NCBI GenBank assembly: GCA_041396585.1 | Contig: JAWKYG010000001.1 | Location: forward strand, 372,001 to 436,000 | Direction of reading: 5' to 3' | Source: JAUIAI01 sp041396585 | GTDB taxonomy: Bacteria > Pseudomonadota > Gammaproteobacteria > Burkholderiales > Burkholderiaceae_E | DNA: 64,000 nt | Shown: positions 18,922 through 27,976 of the stretch, piece by piece | Layout of the letters: each line of letters opens with the position of its first letter | Numbering within the stretch: position 1 is the first letter of the stretch | The notes under the pieces: generated by a model | What the model saw: the letters and a program-made list of their open reading frames with translations, nothing else | Told to the model about the DNA's origin: nothing | Database searches by the model: none | Translations under genes and position numbers: made by a program

Positions 18922-19734
18922 ATGCTGGACAGAGTCAGAAATCATTCGATCTATCAACCCACGCAGCCGGGTCTGATATTCCCCGAGGTGCCGGAGTTCG
19001 ACAATCCCGAGCAGGAGCGCCTGCATCGCAAGCAGCGCCTGGTGGCAGCCTGCCGCGCATTCGGGCTGGAGGGCTTTGACTACGGATTTGCCGGCCACCT
19101 GACCGTGCGCGATCCGGAGCGCCCGGAGCTCTACTGGACCAACCCGATGTGCGTGCATTTCAATCAGGTGAAGGTGTCCAACCTGATCCTGGCCGATCAT
19201 CAGGGAAATGTGATCGAGGGTCGTCATGCGCTCAACCGGGCCGGCTTCGTGTTGCATTCGGCCGTGCACGAGGCGCATCCGGACATCATCTCGATGTGCC
19301 ATGCGCACACGGTCTATGGCACCGCCTTCGCCGCGCTCGGTAAGCCACTGGCGCCGATCTCCCAAGATGCCGCGGCGTTCTTCGAAGACCATGTCGTGAT
19401 CACCTCCGAGGGCGGGCAGGTGGCGGTCGAGGAAAAGGCGGGTGCGGCGGTATGCGACTGGTTCAAGGGGGTCAAAGCCGCGATCCACCAGAACCATGGT
19501 CTGCTGACCGCCAGCCGCCACAGCATCGAAGCGGCCGCATTCTGGTTCATCGCGCTCGAGCGCTGCTGCCGCCAGCAGTTGATGGTGGAGGCCACCGGCG
19601 CCAAGCCGGTGATGGTGCCGGCCGATCGCTCCCGTTACAGCCGCGAGCATGTCGGCTCGGAGTACATCGGCTGGTTACACTTCCAGCCGATCTACGACTA
19701 CCTGGCCGCCACCCAGCCCGACATGTTCGCCTGA
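18922..19734 (+). CDS. Class II aldolase/adducin family protein
   Basis: A 270-residue member of the zinc-dependent class II aldolase/adducin family, which includes fuculose-phosphate aldolase and ribulose-phosphate epimerase-type enzymes. The metal-binding histidines are seen in CHAHTVYGTAFA and in HQNHGLLT. The DYGFAGHLTVRD start segment marks the subgroup often found in catabolic clusters for aromatic and hydroxy acids. The start at 18922 lies 20 bases after the reductase stop. An adjacent GntR regulator reads in the same direction. The reaction is probably a retro-aldol or decarboxylation step; the substrate is not determinable. Confidence 0.87.
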   Translation: MLDRVRNHSIYQPTQPGLIFPEVPEFDNPEQERLHRKQRLVAACRAFGLEGFDYGFAGHLTVRDPERPELYWTNPMCVHFNQVKVSNLILADHQGNVIEGRHALNRAGFVLHSAVHEAHPDIISMCHAHTVYGTAFAALGKPLAPISQDAAAFFEDHVVITSEGGQVAVEEKAGAAVCDWFKGVKAAIHQNHGLLTASRHSIEAAAFWFIALERCCRQQLMVEATGAKPVMVPADRSRYSREHVGSEYIGWLHFQPIYDYLAATQPDMFA

Positions 19735-19750
19735 GCGCTCCGGCGGCCAT

Positions 19751-19807
19751 CGAGGTCGTCGGACAAGCCGGCAGGCGGGATAGACCGACCTCGCGCCGGC
19801 TTGTCCG
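19751..19807. repeat. Two interleaved perfect inverted repeats upstream of gntR
   Basis: Arm A CGAGGTCG (19751-19758) pairs with CGACCTCG (19786-19793). Arm B CGGACAAGCCGGC (19760-19772) pairs with its complement at 19795-19807. The order is A-B-A'-B', so the two dyads interlock. The block lies in the 102-base gap between the aldolase and the GntR start. It may be an operator for the regulator or the end of the aldolase transcript; no T-run follows. Confidence 0.6.
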
Positions 19808-19836
19808 GCGCGAGCCCCCCTTGTTCGGAGATTGTC

Positions 19837-20586
19837 ATGTCCAGGCTGGCCAAGCTGCCCGCGCGCACGGGCTATGTCGAAGCGGTCTACGCGTCGCTGC
19901 TGGATGCGATCAGCGACGGCACACTCGCGCCCGGGGCACGCATCACGCAGGAAGAGATCGCCGAGCAGCTGGACGTGTCGCGCTCACCGGTGTTGCAGGC
20001 GCTGCGCATGCTCAAGAAGGACGGTCTGCTGCGTGACGCGCCGGGGCGCGGGCTCGAGGTGACGCCGGTCGAGCTGACCGACATTGCCGATCTCTATCAG
20101 CTGCGTGGCGTACTCGATGCGCTGGCGGCGCGGCTCGCGGCGCAACGCGGCGCGATGATCCCGGGCGCGCTGATCGACGCCGGCCGCGAGGCTGCCGCCA
20201 GCGGCGACATCGCACGGCTCATTGCGGCCGACACCGCCCTGCATCGGGCGATCTACGAGGGCTCGGGCAACCGGCGGCTGCTGGAGAGCGCCGAGTTGCA
20301 CTGGATTCATCTGCGCCGTGCGATGGCCGCGGAGCTGCGCGGCAACCTGGCGCGCGCCGGCATCTGGGATGAACACGAAGCGATCGTGGCCGCGATCCAT
20401 GCCGGCGATGCCGGGCGAGCGGCCGAGATGTCCGGAGCGGCACACGGCGCGGGCAGGGACCACACTGCTCGATTTTGCTCGCGCGCCGGCTGGCCCGGGA
20501 CAGCCAGGATGCAGATGCCACGATCGCGCCAGCCTGAGCGCCGGGTGAGTCAGATCAGATCGCGCCATCGGCGCGAAGCGCGCTGA
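19837..20586 (+). CDS. GntR-family (FadR/FCD type) regulator with frameshifted C terminus
   Basis: The N-terminal winged helix is clear (TQEEIAEQLDVSRSPVLQAL), followed by an FCD-type all-helical ligand domain (LYQLRGVLDALAARLAAQ, DTALHRAIYEGSGNRRLLE). After about residue 199 the frame loses family character. The expected continuation RHTARAGTTLLDFARA appears one frame over from about 20433, and RLARDSQDADATIAPA in the third frame from about 20485, ending at a TGA at 20535-20537. Removing one base at each point restores a 232-residue protein, a normal FadR-family length. The regulator probably controls the neighbouring aldolase or CoA-transferase genes. As written the ligand domain would be incomplete. 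Confidence 0.8.
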   Translation: MSRLAKLPARTGYVEAVYASLLDAISDGTLAPGARITQEEIAEQLDVSRSPVLQALRMLKKDGLLRDAPGRGLEVTPVELTDIADLYQLRGVLDALAARLAAQRGAMIPGALIDAGREAAASGDIARLIAADTALHRAIYEGSGNRRLLESAELHWIHLRRAMAAELRGNLARAGIWDEHEAIVAAIHAGDAGRAAEMSGAAHGAGRDHTARFCSRAGWPGTARMQMPRSRQPERRVSQIRSRHRREAR

Positions 20587-21763
20587 TCTGCTCACGACAG
20601 AACCGAGTTCACGCAAGACTTCATCGGTGTGCTGCCCCAGGTCCGGGGGCGGGTGCTCGCATACGGGGCCTGACCATCGACCTTGATCCCCGTTGTCGCG
20701 ATGCGAATGCCGCGCCCGATCCTGGGCACATCGGGATAGTCGCGCAACAGGCCGCGCCCGGCCACCTGGGGCTCGAGCAGCACCTGCGGCACCGTGAGCA
20801 CGGCACCCGCGGGAACACCGATGCGATTGAGCTCCTCGACCCACTGCGCTGCCGGGCGCGTGCGCAGCACCGCATTCAGCCTTGCGGTCAGCGCCTGGCG
20901 ATTGCGCTTGCGCGCCTCGCGGCTCCGATAGTCGGCTTGTTCGCAGAGATCGGCCAGCCCGAGATGATGCGCCAGCGCCCGCCATTGTTCATCCTTGTTC
21001 GCGGCGATGTTGATCGGCCCGTCGGATGCCTCGAAGGTGCCGGACGGCGCCGAGGTCGGATTCTCGTTGCCATGGGCACGCGGCTGGACACCGGCGATCC
21101 AGATGATTCGAGACCACCCAGCCCATGGCGGTGAGCATCGACTCCAGCATGGAGACATCGAGTTGAGTGCCGCGTGGGCGCGCATTCAATGCGGCGGTGA
21201 TCGCAAACGCCGCGGTCATGCCGCCGATCGTGTCGGCAACGGGAAAGCCCACGCGCAGCGGCGCCCCCGAGGTTTCGCCGGTGACCGACATCACGCCGCT
21301 GAGGCCCTGCACGATCTGGTCATAGGCCGGATGCGTTGCCCAGGGCCCGTCCTGGCCGAAACCCGAGATCGCGCAATAGATCAGCGGTGGCCGAATCTGC
21401 CTGAGGGCTTCATAGCCGAGTCCGAGGCGCGCCATGACACCGGGCCGGAAATTTTCGACCAGCACATCCGCGGTACCGACCAGACGCTCGAAGATCTCCC
21501 TGGCGCGCGCCTGCTTGAGATCGAGCGCAATCGATTTCTTGCCGGCGTTCTGCGCCAGGAAAGACGCCCATGCCGAGTGCGTTCAAGGCTTCATCGGCGC
21601 CGAGCCGACGAGCGAGATCACCGTGCCCGGGCGCCTCGACCTTGATCACCTCGGCCCCGAGGTGGGCAAGCTGCTGGCAGCAGAAAGGGCCCGCCAGGAC
21701 CTGGGTGAGATCGAGTACCCGGATGCCCGCCAGCGGTCTGATTGCGCAGTCTTTGCGGTTCAC
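20555..21763 (-). pseudogene. CaiB/BaiF-type CoA-transferase, broken by about four frameshifts
   Basis: Type III CoA-transferase. The protein reads across several frames: IRVLDLTQVLAGPFCCQQLA from the GTG at 21763; ADVLVENFRPGVMARLGLGY and VMSVTGETSGAPLRVGFPVA in a second frame; HGNENPTSAPSGTFEASDGP in a third; DLGQHTDEVLRELG in a fourth; and EQISALRADGAI up to the stop at 20555. Breaks lie near 21557, 21100, 20647 and 20600. The whole span is 403 codons long, the normal family size. Family members move CoA between acyl-CoA and a carboxylic acid. The GTG start overlaps the stop of the IclR gene, indicating one operon. The indels mean either a dead gene or poor consensus sequence here. Confidence 0.85.
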
Positions 21764-22545
21764 AGCAGCTCACCCATTTCCGCAGCGGCCGCACTCAACA
21801 TGTCGCGGCGGTTCTCCACCTCGGCGAGTGTCATCCTCGCTACCGGCGCGTGGACCGCGATTGCCGCGCGCACCTTGCCGAGCCCGTCGCGTACCGGCAC
21901 CGCCACCGACACCAGGCCGGTGACGAACTCCTCGCGATCCAGAGAATAGCCGCGCTGTTCGATCTGCTCACATTCGCTATTCAGCTGCGCCGCATCGGTG
22001 ATCGTGGCCGATGTCATGGCCCGCATATCCAGCCGCGCGATGACCGCCTGGCGCTGACGGCGCGACAACATAAGGGCCAGGAAGAGTTTGCCGCTGGCCG
22101 TGCAGTGCATCGGCACATGCGTGCCGACGTCGATCGTCAGCCGCAACGGCCAGCGCGCCTCGACCCTGTCGAGATACAGCACCTGCGTGCCGTCCAGCGT
22201 CGTGAAGTTGCAGGTCTCGCCGATCTCCCGTACCAGGCGGGCCAGCACGGCGCGGCGCTGCCCGCGCAGGCTGCCATGATTGAGGACATCGAAGGCCAGT
22301 CCCCGTAGTGCGGGCCCGACCGAATAGGCGCGCTCACCCACCTCGCGCTGCAGATAACCGGTGCCCACCAGATACGCGCAGAGTCGGTGCGCGCTGCCCT
22401 TGGGTAAGCCGGAGCGCTGCGTGATCTCGGCCAGCGACATCGGCTGGCCGTGTTCGGCCAGCAGCGCGCACAGCATCAGCGTGCGTTCGGCGAGCGCGGA
22501 CGGGCGCGCCGTAGCGCTTCTGTCCTCAGGATCCGCTGCTGTCAT
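21760..22545 (-). CDS. IclR-family transcriptional regulator
   Basis: A 261-residue regulator. The N-terminal helix-turn-helix is LAEITQRSGLPKGSAHRLCA, and the C-terminal ligand-binding domain has LDRVEARWPLRLTIDVGTHV, HCTASGKLFLAL and YSLDREEFVTGLVSVAVPV, all diagnostic. It is transcribed divergently from the GMC oxidoreductase gene, with a perfect 8-7-8 palindrome between them (22597-22619), and it overlaps the start of the CoA-transferase by three bases. It probably senses an organic acid or its CoA ester and controls both directions. The gene is intact, unlike its downstream partner. Confidence 0.93.
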   Translation of the reverse strand: MTAADPEDRSATARPSALAERTLMLCALLAEHGQPMSLAEITQRSGLPKGSAHRLCAYLVGTGYLQREVGERAYSVGPALRGLAFDVLNHGSLRGQRRAVLARLVREIGETCNFTTLDGTQVLYLDRVEARWPLRLTIDVGTHVPMHCTASGKLFLALMLSRRQRQAVIARLDMRAMTSATITDAAQLNSECEQIEQRGYSLDREEFVTGLVSVAVPVRDGLGKVRAAIAVHAPVARMTLAEVENRRDMLSAAAAEMGELL

Positions 22546-22596
22546 CGCTGCATCATCGCGGGAAAGGTCGTTTCGAAGTATGCACAGTTTCGATTG

Positions 22597-22619
22597 TTAT
22601 GGAACATTGCATTCCATAA
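22597..22619. promoter_or_regulatory. Candidate IclR operator palindrome
   Basis: TTATGGAA (22597-22604), a seven-base spacer, and TTCCATAA (22612-22619) form a perfect dyad. It lies in an AT-rich island 52 bases upstream of the iclR start and 49 bases before the GMC start. The TGGAA-N-TTCCA core agrees with known IclR-family operators. This is the best position for divergent control. Confidence 0.75.
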
Positions 22620-22667
22620 ATCGTGTCGGTAAGATCTGGCGGTCGCCTGACCGGGAGGAGTGTTGAC

Positions 22668-24311
22668 GTGGCCGAGGGTTCCCAGCAGTTCGATTACATC
22701 ATCGTCGGCGCCGGCTCGAGCGGCTGCACACTGGCCGGGCGTCTCAGCGAGGATCCCGGCACTTCTGTGCTGCTGCTCGAGGCGGGCCCGCCCGATGATT
22801 CGTTCTGGATTCATCTGCCGATCGGCTACGGCAAGACCATGTGGGATCCCCGGCTGAACTGGAAGTTCGAGACCGAGCCCGATCCGGGCATGGCAGATCG
22901 CCGCCTGTACTGGCCGCGCGGCAAGACCCTGGGGGGCTCGAGTTCCATCAATGGCTTGATCTATATCCGCGGCCAGCGACAGGACTATGACAACTGGGCG
23001 GCGCTGGGCAATCCGGGCTGGGCGTTTGCCGATGTTCTGCCGTACTTTCGTCGCGCCGAAGACAATGCACGCGGAGCCAGCGAGTATCACGGCGCGGGCG
23101 GGCCGCTCAAGGTCTCGAACATCGAGGGCGGCAATGAACTGATCGATGCGTTCATCGCCGGTGCCGAGCAGATCGGTGTGCCGCGTACCGATGATTTCAA
23201 CGGTGCCGAGCAGGAAGGGGTTGGCTACTATCAGCTCAACACCCATCGCGGCTGGCGCTTCAGCGCTGCCAAGGCCTACCTGAAGCCGGCCCGCTCACGC
23301 GCGAATCTCAAGATCCACACCGGAGCACAGGCCGCCGAGCTGATCTTCGCCGACGGTGAGCGGCGGGTGATCGGTGTCCGCTACCGCGAGGGTGGTCAGA
23401 TGAAGACCGCACACTGCCGCGCCGAGGTCCTGCTCGCCGCCGGCGCGGTGCAATCGCCGCAGTTGCTGGAGCTGTCCGGCATCGGGTCGCCGGGCGTGCT
23501 GGCCGATGCGGGCATCGGCGTGCGCCATGAGCTGCGCGGTGTGGGCGAGAACCTGCAGGATCATCTTCAGGTACGGCTGACCTTCGAATGTTCGAAGCCC
23601 ATCACCACCAATGACGAGCTGAATTCTCTGTTCGGGCGTGCGCGCATCGGCCTGCAGTGGATGCTGCGGCGTGCCGGCCCACTGGCCGTGGGCATCAACC
23701 AGGGTGGCTGTTTCATGCGTGCGCTCAAGGACGAGCACGGTCGGCCGGTGGCGGCGACACCGGACATCCAGTTCCATGTCGCCACCTTGTCTGCGGACAT
23801 GGCAGGCGGCCAGGTGCACAAGCATTCGGGATTCACATTTTCCGTCTGCCAGTTGCGCCCAGAGTCTCGCGGGACGATTCATCTGCGCAGCGTCGATCCG
23901 TTCGCCGCGCCGGCGATCCGTCCCAATTACCTGAGCACCGATCTGGATCGGCGCACCACGCTGGCCGGTGTACAGGCGGCGCGTGACATTGCCGCCGCGC
24001 CGGCGATGCGTGCGCTGATCAAGCGTGAGTTCATGCCGGGCGAAGCCGTGCAGGGCGAAGCCGCCCTGCTGGAGATCTGCCGCAACAAGGGCCAGACGAT
24101 CTTCCATCCGGTGGGCACGGTGAAGATGGGCCCGGTCTCCGATCCGTTGGCGGTGGTCGATGCCAGACTGCGCGTGCACGGCGTGGCCGGGCTGCGCGTG
24201 ATCGACTGCTCGGTGATGCCGACCCTGGTGTCGGGCAATACGCACGCGCCGGCCGTGATGATCGCCGAGAAGGCGGTGGACATGATCCGCGAAGATTTGC
24301 GCGCAGCGTGA
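22668..24311 (+). CDS. GMC-family FAD oxidoreductase (choline dehydrogenase-like)
   Basis: A 547-residue glucose-methanol-choline oxidoreductase. The FAD-binding dinucleotide site is YIIVGAGSSGCTLAGRLSE. The GMC signatures are WPRGKTLGGSSSINGLIYIR and, in the second position, AGAVQSPQLLELSGIG. The active-site region near the C terminus is IFHPVGTVKMG and VSGNTHAPAVMIAEKAVDMI. The enzyme oxidises primary alcohols to aldehydes or acids with FAD. I chose the GTG at 22668 because GGGAGGAG lies about eight bases upstream. It is divergent from iclR and shares the palindromic operator, so it is probably an inducible catabolic dehydrogenase. The alcohol is unknown. Confidence 0.92.
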   Translation: MAEGSQQFDYIIVGAGSSGCTLAGRLSEDPGTSVLLLEAGPPDDSFWIHLPIGYGKTMWDPRLNWKFETEPDPGMADRRLYWPRGKTLGGSSSINGLIYIRGQRQDYDNWAALGNPGWAFADVLPYFRRAEDNARGASEYHGAGGPLKVSNIEGGNELIDAFIAGAEQIGVPRTDDFNGAEQEGVGYYQLNTHRGWRFSAAKAYLKPARSRANLKIHTGAQAAELIFADGERRVIGVRYREGGQMKTAHCRAEVLLAAGAVQSPQLLELSGIGSPGVLADAGIGVRHELRGVGENLQDHLQVRLTFECSKPITTNDELNSLFGRARIGLQWMLRRAGPLAVGINQGGCFMRALKDEHGRPVAATPDIQFHVATLSADMAGGQVHKHSGFTFSVCQLRPESRGTIHLRSVDPFAAPAIRPNYLSTDLDRRTTLAGVQAARDIAAAPAMRALIKREFMPGEAVQGEAALLEICRNKGQTIFHPVGTVKMGPVSDPLAVVDARLRVHGVAGLRVIDCSVMPTLVSGNTHAPAVMIAEKAVDMIREDLRAA

Positions 24312-24431
24312 GCCTGCAGGGTTTCGTCATCGGCCCCTGAGGCGTCTCAGGCTGCAGTCACGAAGCCTGGTTTGCCGGGCCGGGCAGGCACACGCGCGCA
24401 AGCGGCCCGCATGCGCCCGCTGCCGCCGGGA

Positions 24432-25982
24432 TCAGTGACCGGTATCGATCAGCTCGAAACGATTCACGCCATCTTCGCCGGCGCTGACGCGGCCACGCCG
24501 CCCGACCATCTCCTGTTCCTGCATGCGCGCCAGCAGGGCCGGATCGCGCCCGGTGTTGGCAATGAAGCGCCGGCCATCCTCGAGCCGTCCCAGCACGATC
24601 GACCATGCCGGGCCACTGCGTTCGTTCATCACGGTCCAGGTTTCGATCGTGCCGATTCCCTGCGCCTGTTCGGCGATGACCGCCTTGGGAATCGCATCCA
24701 GCCCGGCCTGCAGACGTGCGGGCGATTCGGGCGCGAACGGCGCGCCGGGTGCCCGGGTGCTGTAGACGCCGGCCGATTGTTTGGTCAGGTAATTGCCATT
24801 GGCGGTGACCAGCCCCCAGGTGCCGGGCGCATTGCGCAGCCGATGGATCATCTCCGCGATCGAATGCGTGACATAGTTGTTGCCCGGCCCGCCGAAGTAG
24901 GGTAGCCCGCCCGTGATCGTCAGGCCGCGTGGATCGTCTTCGTCGATGTCGAGCGATTCGCAGGCCACCTCGACCGCCGATGAGAAGCAGCTGTAGAGAT
25001 CCATCGTGGCGACCTCGCCCATGGTGACTCCGGCCATGGCCAGCGCCCGCCGGAACACCTCGCGCATCGCGGGTGCCTCGTTCAGCCGCTCGCGCTCGGT
25101 GAGGTACCAGTGATCGTGGCCGTCGGCGCAGCCATGCAGGTAGACCCAGCGGCTCTCCGGGATGCCCAGCTCGCGGGCCTTCGCGACCGAGGTCATGATC
25201 ACCGCGGCGCTCTGGTCGATGAACGCGTTTGCATTCATCAGACGAGTGTACGGAAAGCCGATGTAGGGATTGTCTGGGCCCGGCGTGGCGATCGTGGCCG
25301 CATCGTATCCGGCGCGCCGATCGGCCAGCGGGTTGACCTTGGCGACCGCGGCGAAACGCGCCAGCAGTTGGCCGATGGTCTGCTGATGGCTGGCCATGTC
25401 CCGACCGCGTGCGGCGCGGATCGCCTGCTCGAACAGTGGGTAAGCGAAGATCGCGCCGCGCATGCCGTGGCGGTCCTCGAGATCCGACCAGCCACGCTTG
25501 TCCACGCCCCACGACTCGGCCCGGCCGCCGGGGTCATCGCTCCAGTCCAGCGACAATCCGGCCCGTTGGGCGGCCTTCTGCGTGGCGAGCGACTCGCCGC
25601 CGGCCACCAGGGCCGCCTGCAATTCGCCCGCCGCGATCTGCTCGCCGAGCCGGTTCAGACACCACTGGGGCATGTTGCCGCCCGGATGGGTGTAGACCAG
25701 CAGGCCCGCGCGATCCGCGCCGATCATGCGTGCCAGGGTGGCCGGCGGATTGCTGCTGGCGCCGAACGGGCAGGCAAACCGCCAGCTCGTGTCCGCGAAC
25801 GAGCGAATCGAGATGATTGCGTCCAGCGCCCTCAGCAGCGACTGGCCGGCGCCGCTATCCTGGGCCGCGCGGCGAGCCGCCTCGGCGGTCAGCCTGGCGG
25901 GATCGAGCGCCCGCGCGGGATCGGGCTCACGCTGCGTGACCTGGCCACTGCCGACCAGTACGGGTTGGCGGGATTCATCCAT
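24432..25982 (-). CDS. Thiolase-superfamily protein (acetyl-CoA acetyltransferase-like)
   Basis: A 516-residue thiolase-fold protein. A Cys in the expected nucleophile context is seen in DLYSCFSSAVEVACESL, followed by GLTITGGLPYFGGPGNNY and the C-terminal EQAQGIGTIETWTV region. Early segments (VLVGSGQVTQRE, GGESLATQKAAQRAG) match the long 'acetyl-CoA acetyltransferase' group, whose members are often of unknown reaction. The start at 25982 has GGAGAG four bases upstream; the longer frame to 26096 would cover the divergent promoter region of the MBL gene. It probably cleaves or forms a C-C bond in a CoA thioester for the nearby catabolic genes, but specificity is open. Confidence 0.8.
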   Translation of the reverse strand: MDESRQPVLVGSGQVTQREPDPARALDPARLTAEAARRAAQDSGAGQSLLRALDAIISIRSFADTSWRFACPFGASSNPPATLARMIGADRAGLLVYTHPGGNMPQWCLNRLGEQIAAGELQAALVAGGESLATQKAAQRAGLSLDWSDDPGGRAESWGVDKRGWSDLEDRHGMRGAIFAYPLFEQAIRAARGRDMASHQQTIGQLLARFAAVAKVNPLADRRAGYDAATIATPGPDNPYIGFPYTRLMNANAFIDQSAAVIMTSVAKARELGIPESRWVYLHGCADGHDHWYLTERERLNEAPAMREVFRRALAMAGVTMGEVATMDLYSCFSSAVEVACESLDIDEDDPRGLTITGGLPYFGGPGNNYVTHSIAEMIHRLRNAPGTWGLVTANGNYLTKQSAGVYSTRAPGAPFAPESPARLQAGLDAIPKAVIAEQAQGIGTIETWTVMNERSGPAWSIVLGRLEDGRRFIANTGRDPALLARMQEQEMVGRRGRVSAGEDGVNRFELIDTGH

Positions 25983-26098
25983 GGGCTCTCCGTCCGGGGG
26001 AGGTGGCCGGTGCGGGATGCACGAGGCCATCGGAATCGCATTGCATAATAGCCAACTGTCCATGGCGAGCCGCCATAGCAAAGATCTTCGGAGCATTC

Positions 26099-27058
26099 AT
26101 GAGCAAGCAATTCGCCTCCAAGGGTGACCTGACCGAAAAGGTCGTCACCTTCACCAAACTGTCGGACAACGCTTATGCCTATACGGCCGAGGGTGATCCG
26201 AATTCCGGCGTGATCATCGGCGATGACGCCTGCATGGTCATCGATACCACGGCCACACCGGTGATGGCTCAGGATCTGATCCGGCGCATCCGTGAGGTCA
26301 CCGACAAGCCGATCAAGTACGTGGTCCTGTCGCACTATCACGCGGTACGCGTGCTCGGCGCGTCGGCCTACAAGGCCGAGGGCGCCACCGAGGTGATCGC
26401 GAGCCGTGGCACCTACGAGTTGATCGTGGAGCGCGGCGAAGCCGACATGAAATCCGAGATCGAGCGCTTTCCGCGTCTGTTCCAGTCGGTGGAATCGATT
26501 CCGGGCATCACCTGGCCGACCATGGTCTTCGAGCGCGAGCTGACGCTCTACCTGGGCTCGCTCGAGGTCAAGATCATGCATATCGGCCCCGGCCACACCA
26601 AGGGCGACACCATCGCCTGGATCCCATCGCAGCGCATCTGCTTCACGGGCGACCTCGTCGAGTACAACGCCGGTGTGTATACGGGTGATGCCCAGCTCGA
26701 GGAATGGCCAGATACGCTCGAGGCATTGCGTGCCATGCGGCCGCAGCAGCTCGTGCCTGGCCGTGGTCCGGCCATGACCACACCGGCCGATTGCGACAAG
26801 GCGATCGACTACACCAAGAAGTGGGTCACCGATCTCTATGGCACGGCGCGCGCGGGTGTGGCCGCCGGCAAGGATCTGGCCGCCGTGTTCGCCGACACCC
26901 GCAAGGTGATGGACCCCGTATTCGGGCAGGTCTTCATCTACGAGCACTGCCTGCCCTTCGATGTCACGCGTGCCTACGACGAGGCCAGCGGCATCAAGCA
27001 TCCGCGCATCTGGACGGCCGAGCGCGACCAGGAAATGTGGTCGTCGCTGCAAAGCTGA
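26099..27058 (+). CDS. Metallo-beta-lactamase-fold hydrolase with altered metal motif
   Basis: A 319-residue MBL-fold protein. The beta-lactamase-like layout is clear: a VIDTTATPVMAQDLIRRI strand-helix, then VVLSHYHAVRVLGASAYK where the metal motif H-x-H-x-D-H should be, and later HIGPGHTKGDT and CFTGDLVEY. Only the first two His are kept; the Asp-His pair is replaced by Val-Arg (HYHAVR). Either one metal site is lost or the subfamily uses different ligands. The start at 26099 follows a GGAG box. It is divergent from the thiolase-like gene, so the two may share control. A substrate cannot be proposed. Confidence 0.85.
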   Translation: MSKQFASKGDLTEKVVTFTKLSDNAYAYTAEGDPNSGVIIGDDACMVIDTTATPVMAQDLIRRIREVTDKPIKYVVLSHYHAVRVLGASAYKAEGATEVIASRGTYELIVERGEADMKSEIERFPRLFQSVESIPGITWPTMVFERELTLYLGSLEVKIMHIGPGHTKGDTIAWIPSQRICFTGDLVEYNAGVYTGDAQLEEWPDTLEALRAMRPQQLVPGRGPAMTTPADCDKAIDYTKKWVTDLYGTARAGVAAGKDLAAVFADTRKVMDPVFGQVFIYEHCLPFDVTRAYDEASGIKHPRIWTAERDQEMWSSLQS

Positions 27059-27090
27059 GCCGGGCCTGAGCGGGGCGGCAGCCGTCCGGC

Positions 27091-27846
27091 TCAGGCGGTT
27101 CGGCTGCGCTGCGCCAGCCCGAGCAGGGTCCGATGAACCGCCTGCGCGTCCAGGGCCGGGGCATCGAACACCAGGCGGGCCACCTGCTGGCCCTCGACGA
27201 GATCCGCGCCGTCGGGGTCCAGCCCGCTCAGACGCCATGGGCCGGCGGGACACTTCAACAGGTTCTGTGCCATTCGCGCGACCGCGTCAGGATGGTCCGC
27301 GTTCATATGGGCGAGCGCGTCTTGCTCGAGCGCGGCAAATGCTTCAGGAATCGGTACGCTTGCCATGAAATCTTCCGGGGCCATCTCGTAGGCCCGGCCG
27401 AAGCCGCCGTTGAGCGAGGCGCGCAGTGGGCGCAGCCTGACGAAAAGGAAGTCGCCGAAGTCCGCGTACAAGGCGGCCTTGGCGTGGCGCGCGAGAAAGC
27501 GCCGGCGCGCACGCTGCCCCGCCGGCGAGTCGCGCTCGAGAAACTCCGCGGCGGCCATCAGGCTCAGCCTCGGGTGTGCGAGCGGATCGCCGGATCCGAG
27601 GCGGGCCAGCAGCAGACTGCAGCGCGGGTCGCTACGCAGGCCCCGGGTGTGCGTGGACAATTCCGAAACCAGGATCAGCGGCGAGCCATCGAGGTCGGTG
27701 GCGACGGTGACCAGGCTGGCAAACGGACCCGCATCGAGCGGATCTCGCGTGGCCAGAGCCGCGGTCGGCGTGGCGCGAAGCAGCGATCGGGCGAGTGCGC
27801 GGGCCTCGTCGTCGATCGGGCGGAGAACGGATGATTTTTCGGTCAT
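27091..27846 (-). CDS. HugZ-like pyridoxamine-phosphate-oxidase-fold protein
   Basis: A 251-residue protein of the HugZ family, which has a split-barrel FMN-binding-like fold with a C-terminal DUF2470-type domain. Visible segments are ALATRDPLDAGPFASLVTVA, LILVSELSTHTRGLRSDPRC and, near the C terminus, ALEQDALAHMNADHPDAVAR. Characterised relatives bind haem and release iron from it, but many members have no known role. It stands alone between the MBL gene, with which it is convergent, and dctB, with which it is divergent. I see no haem-transport genes nearby, so its task here is uncertain. Confidence 0.85.
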   Translation of the reverse strand: MTEKSSVLRPIDDEARALARSLLRATPTAALATRDPLDAGPFASLVTVATDLDGSPLILVSELSTHTRGLRSDPRCSLLLARLGSGDPLAHPRLSLMAAAEFLERDSPAGQRARRRFLARHAKAALYADFGDFLFVRLRPLRASLNGGFGRAYEMAPEDFMASVPIPEAFAALEQDALAHMNADHPDAVARMAQNLLKCPAGPWRLSGLDPDGADLVEGQQVARLVFDAPALDAQAVHRTLLGLAQRSRTA

Positions 27847-27976
27847 GGTCTGCAGCTCGTCGAGATGCCGCGCGGACCGGCGGCTCTGCTCCGAGAAGAT
27901 ATGGCAACGCGCCTGCTATGCTGGCTGACGCCCACCCGTCACCCCGGGTTCGTAACCGTCGATATCCGCAATCCCG

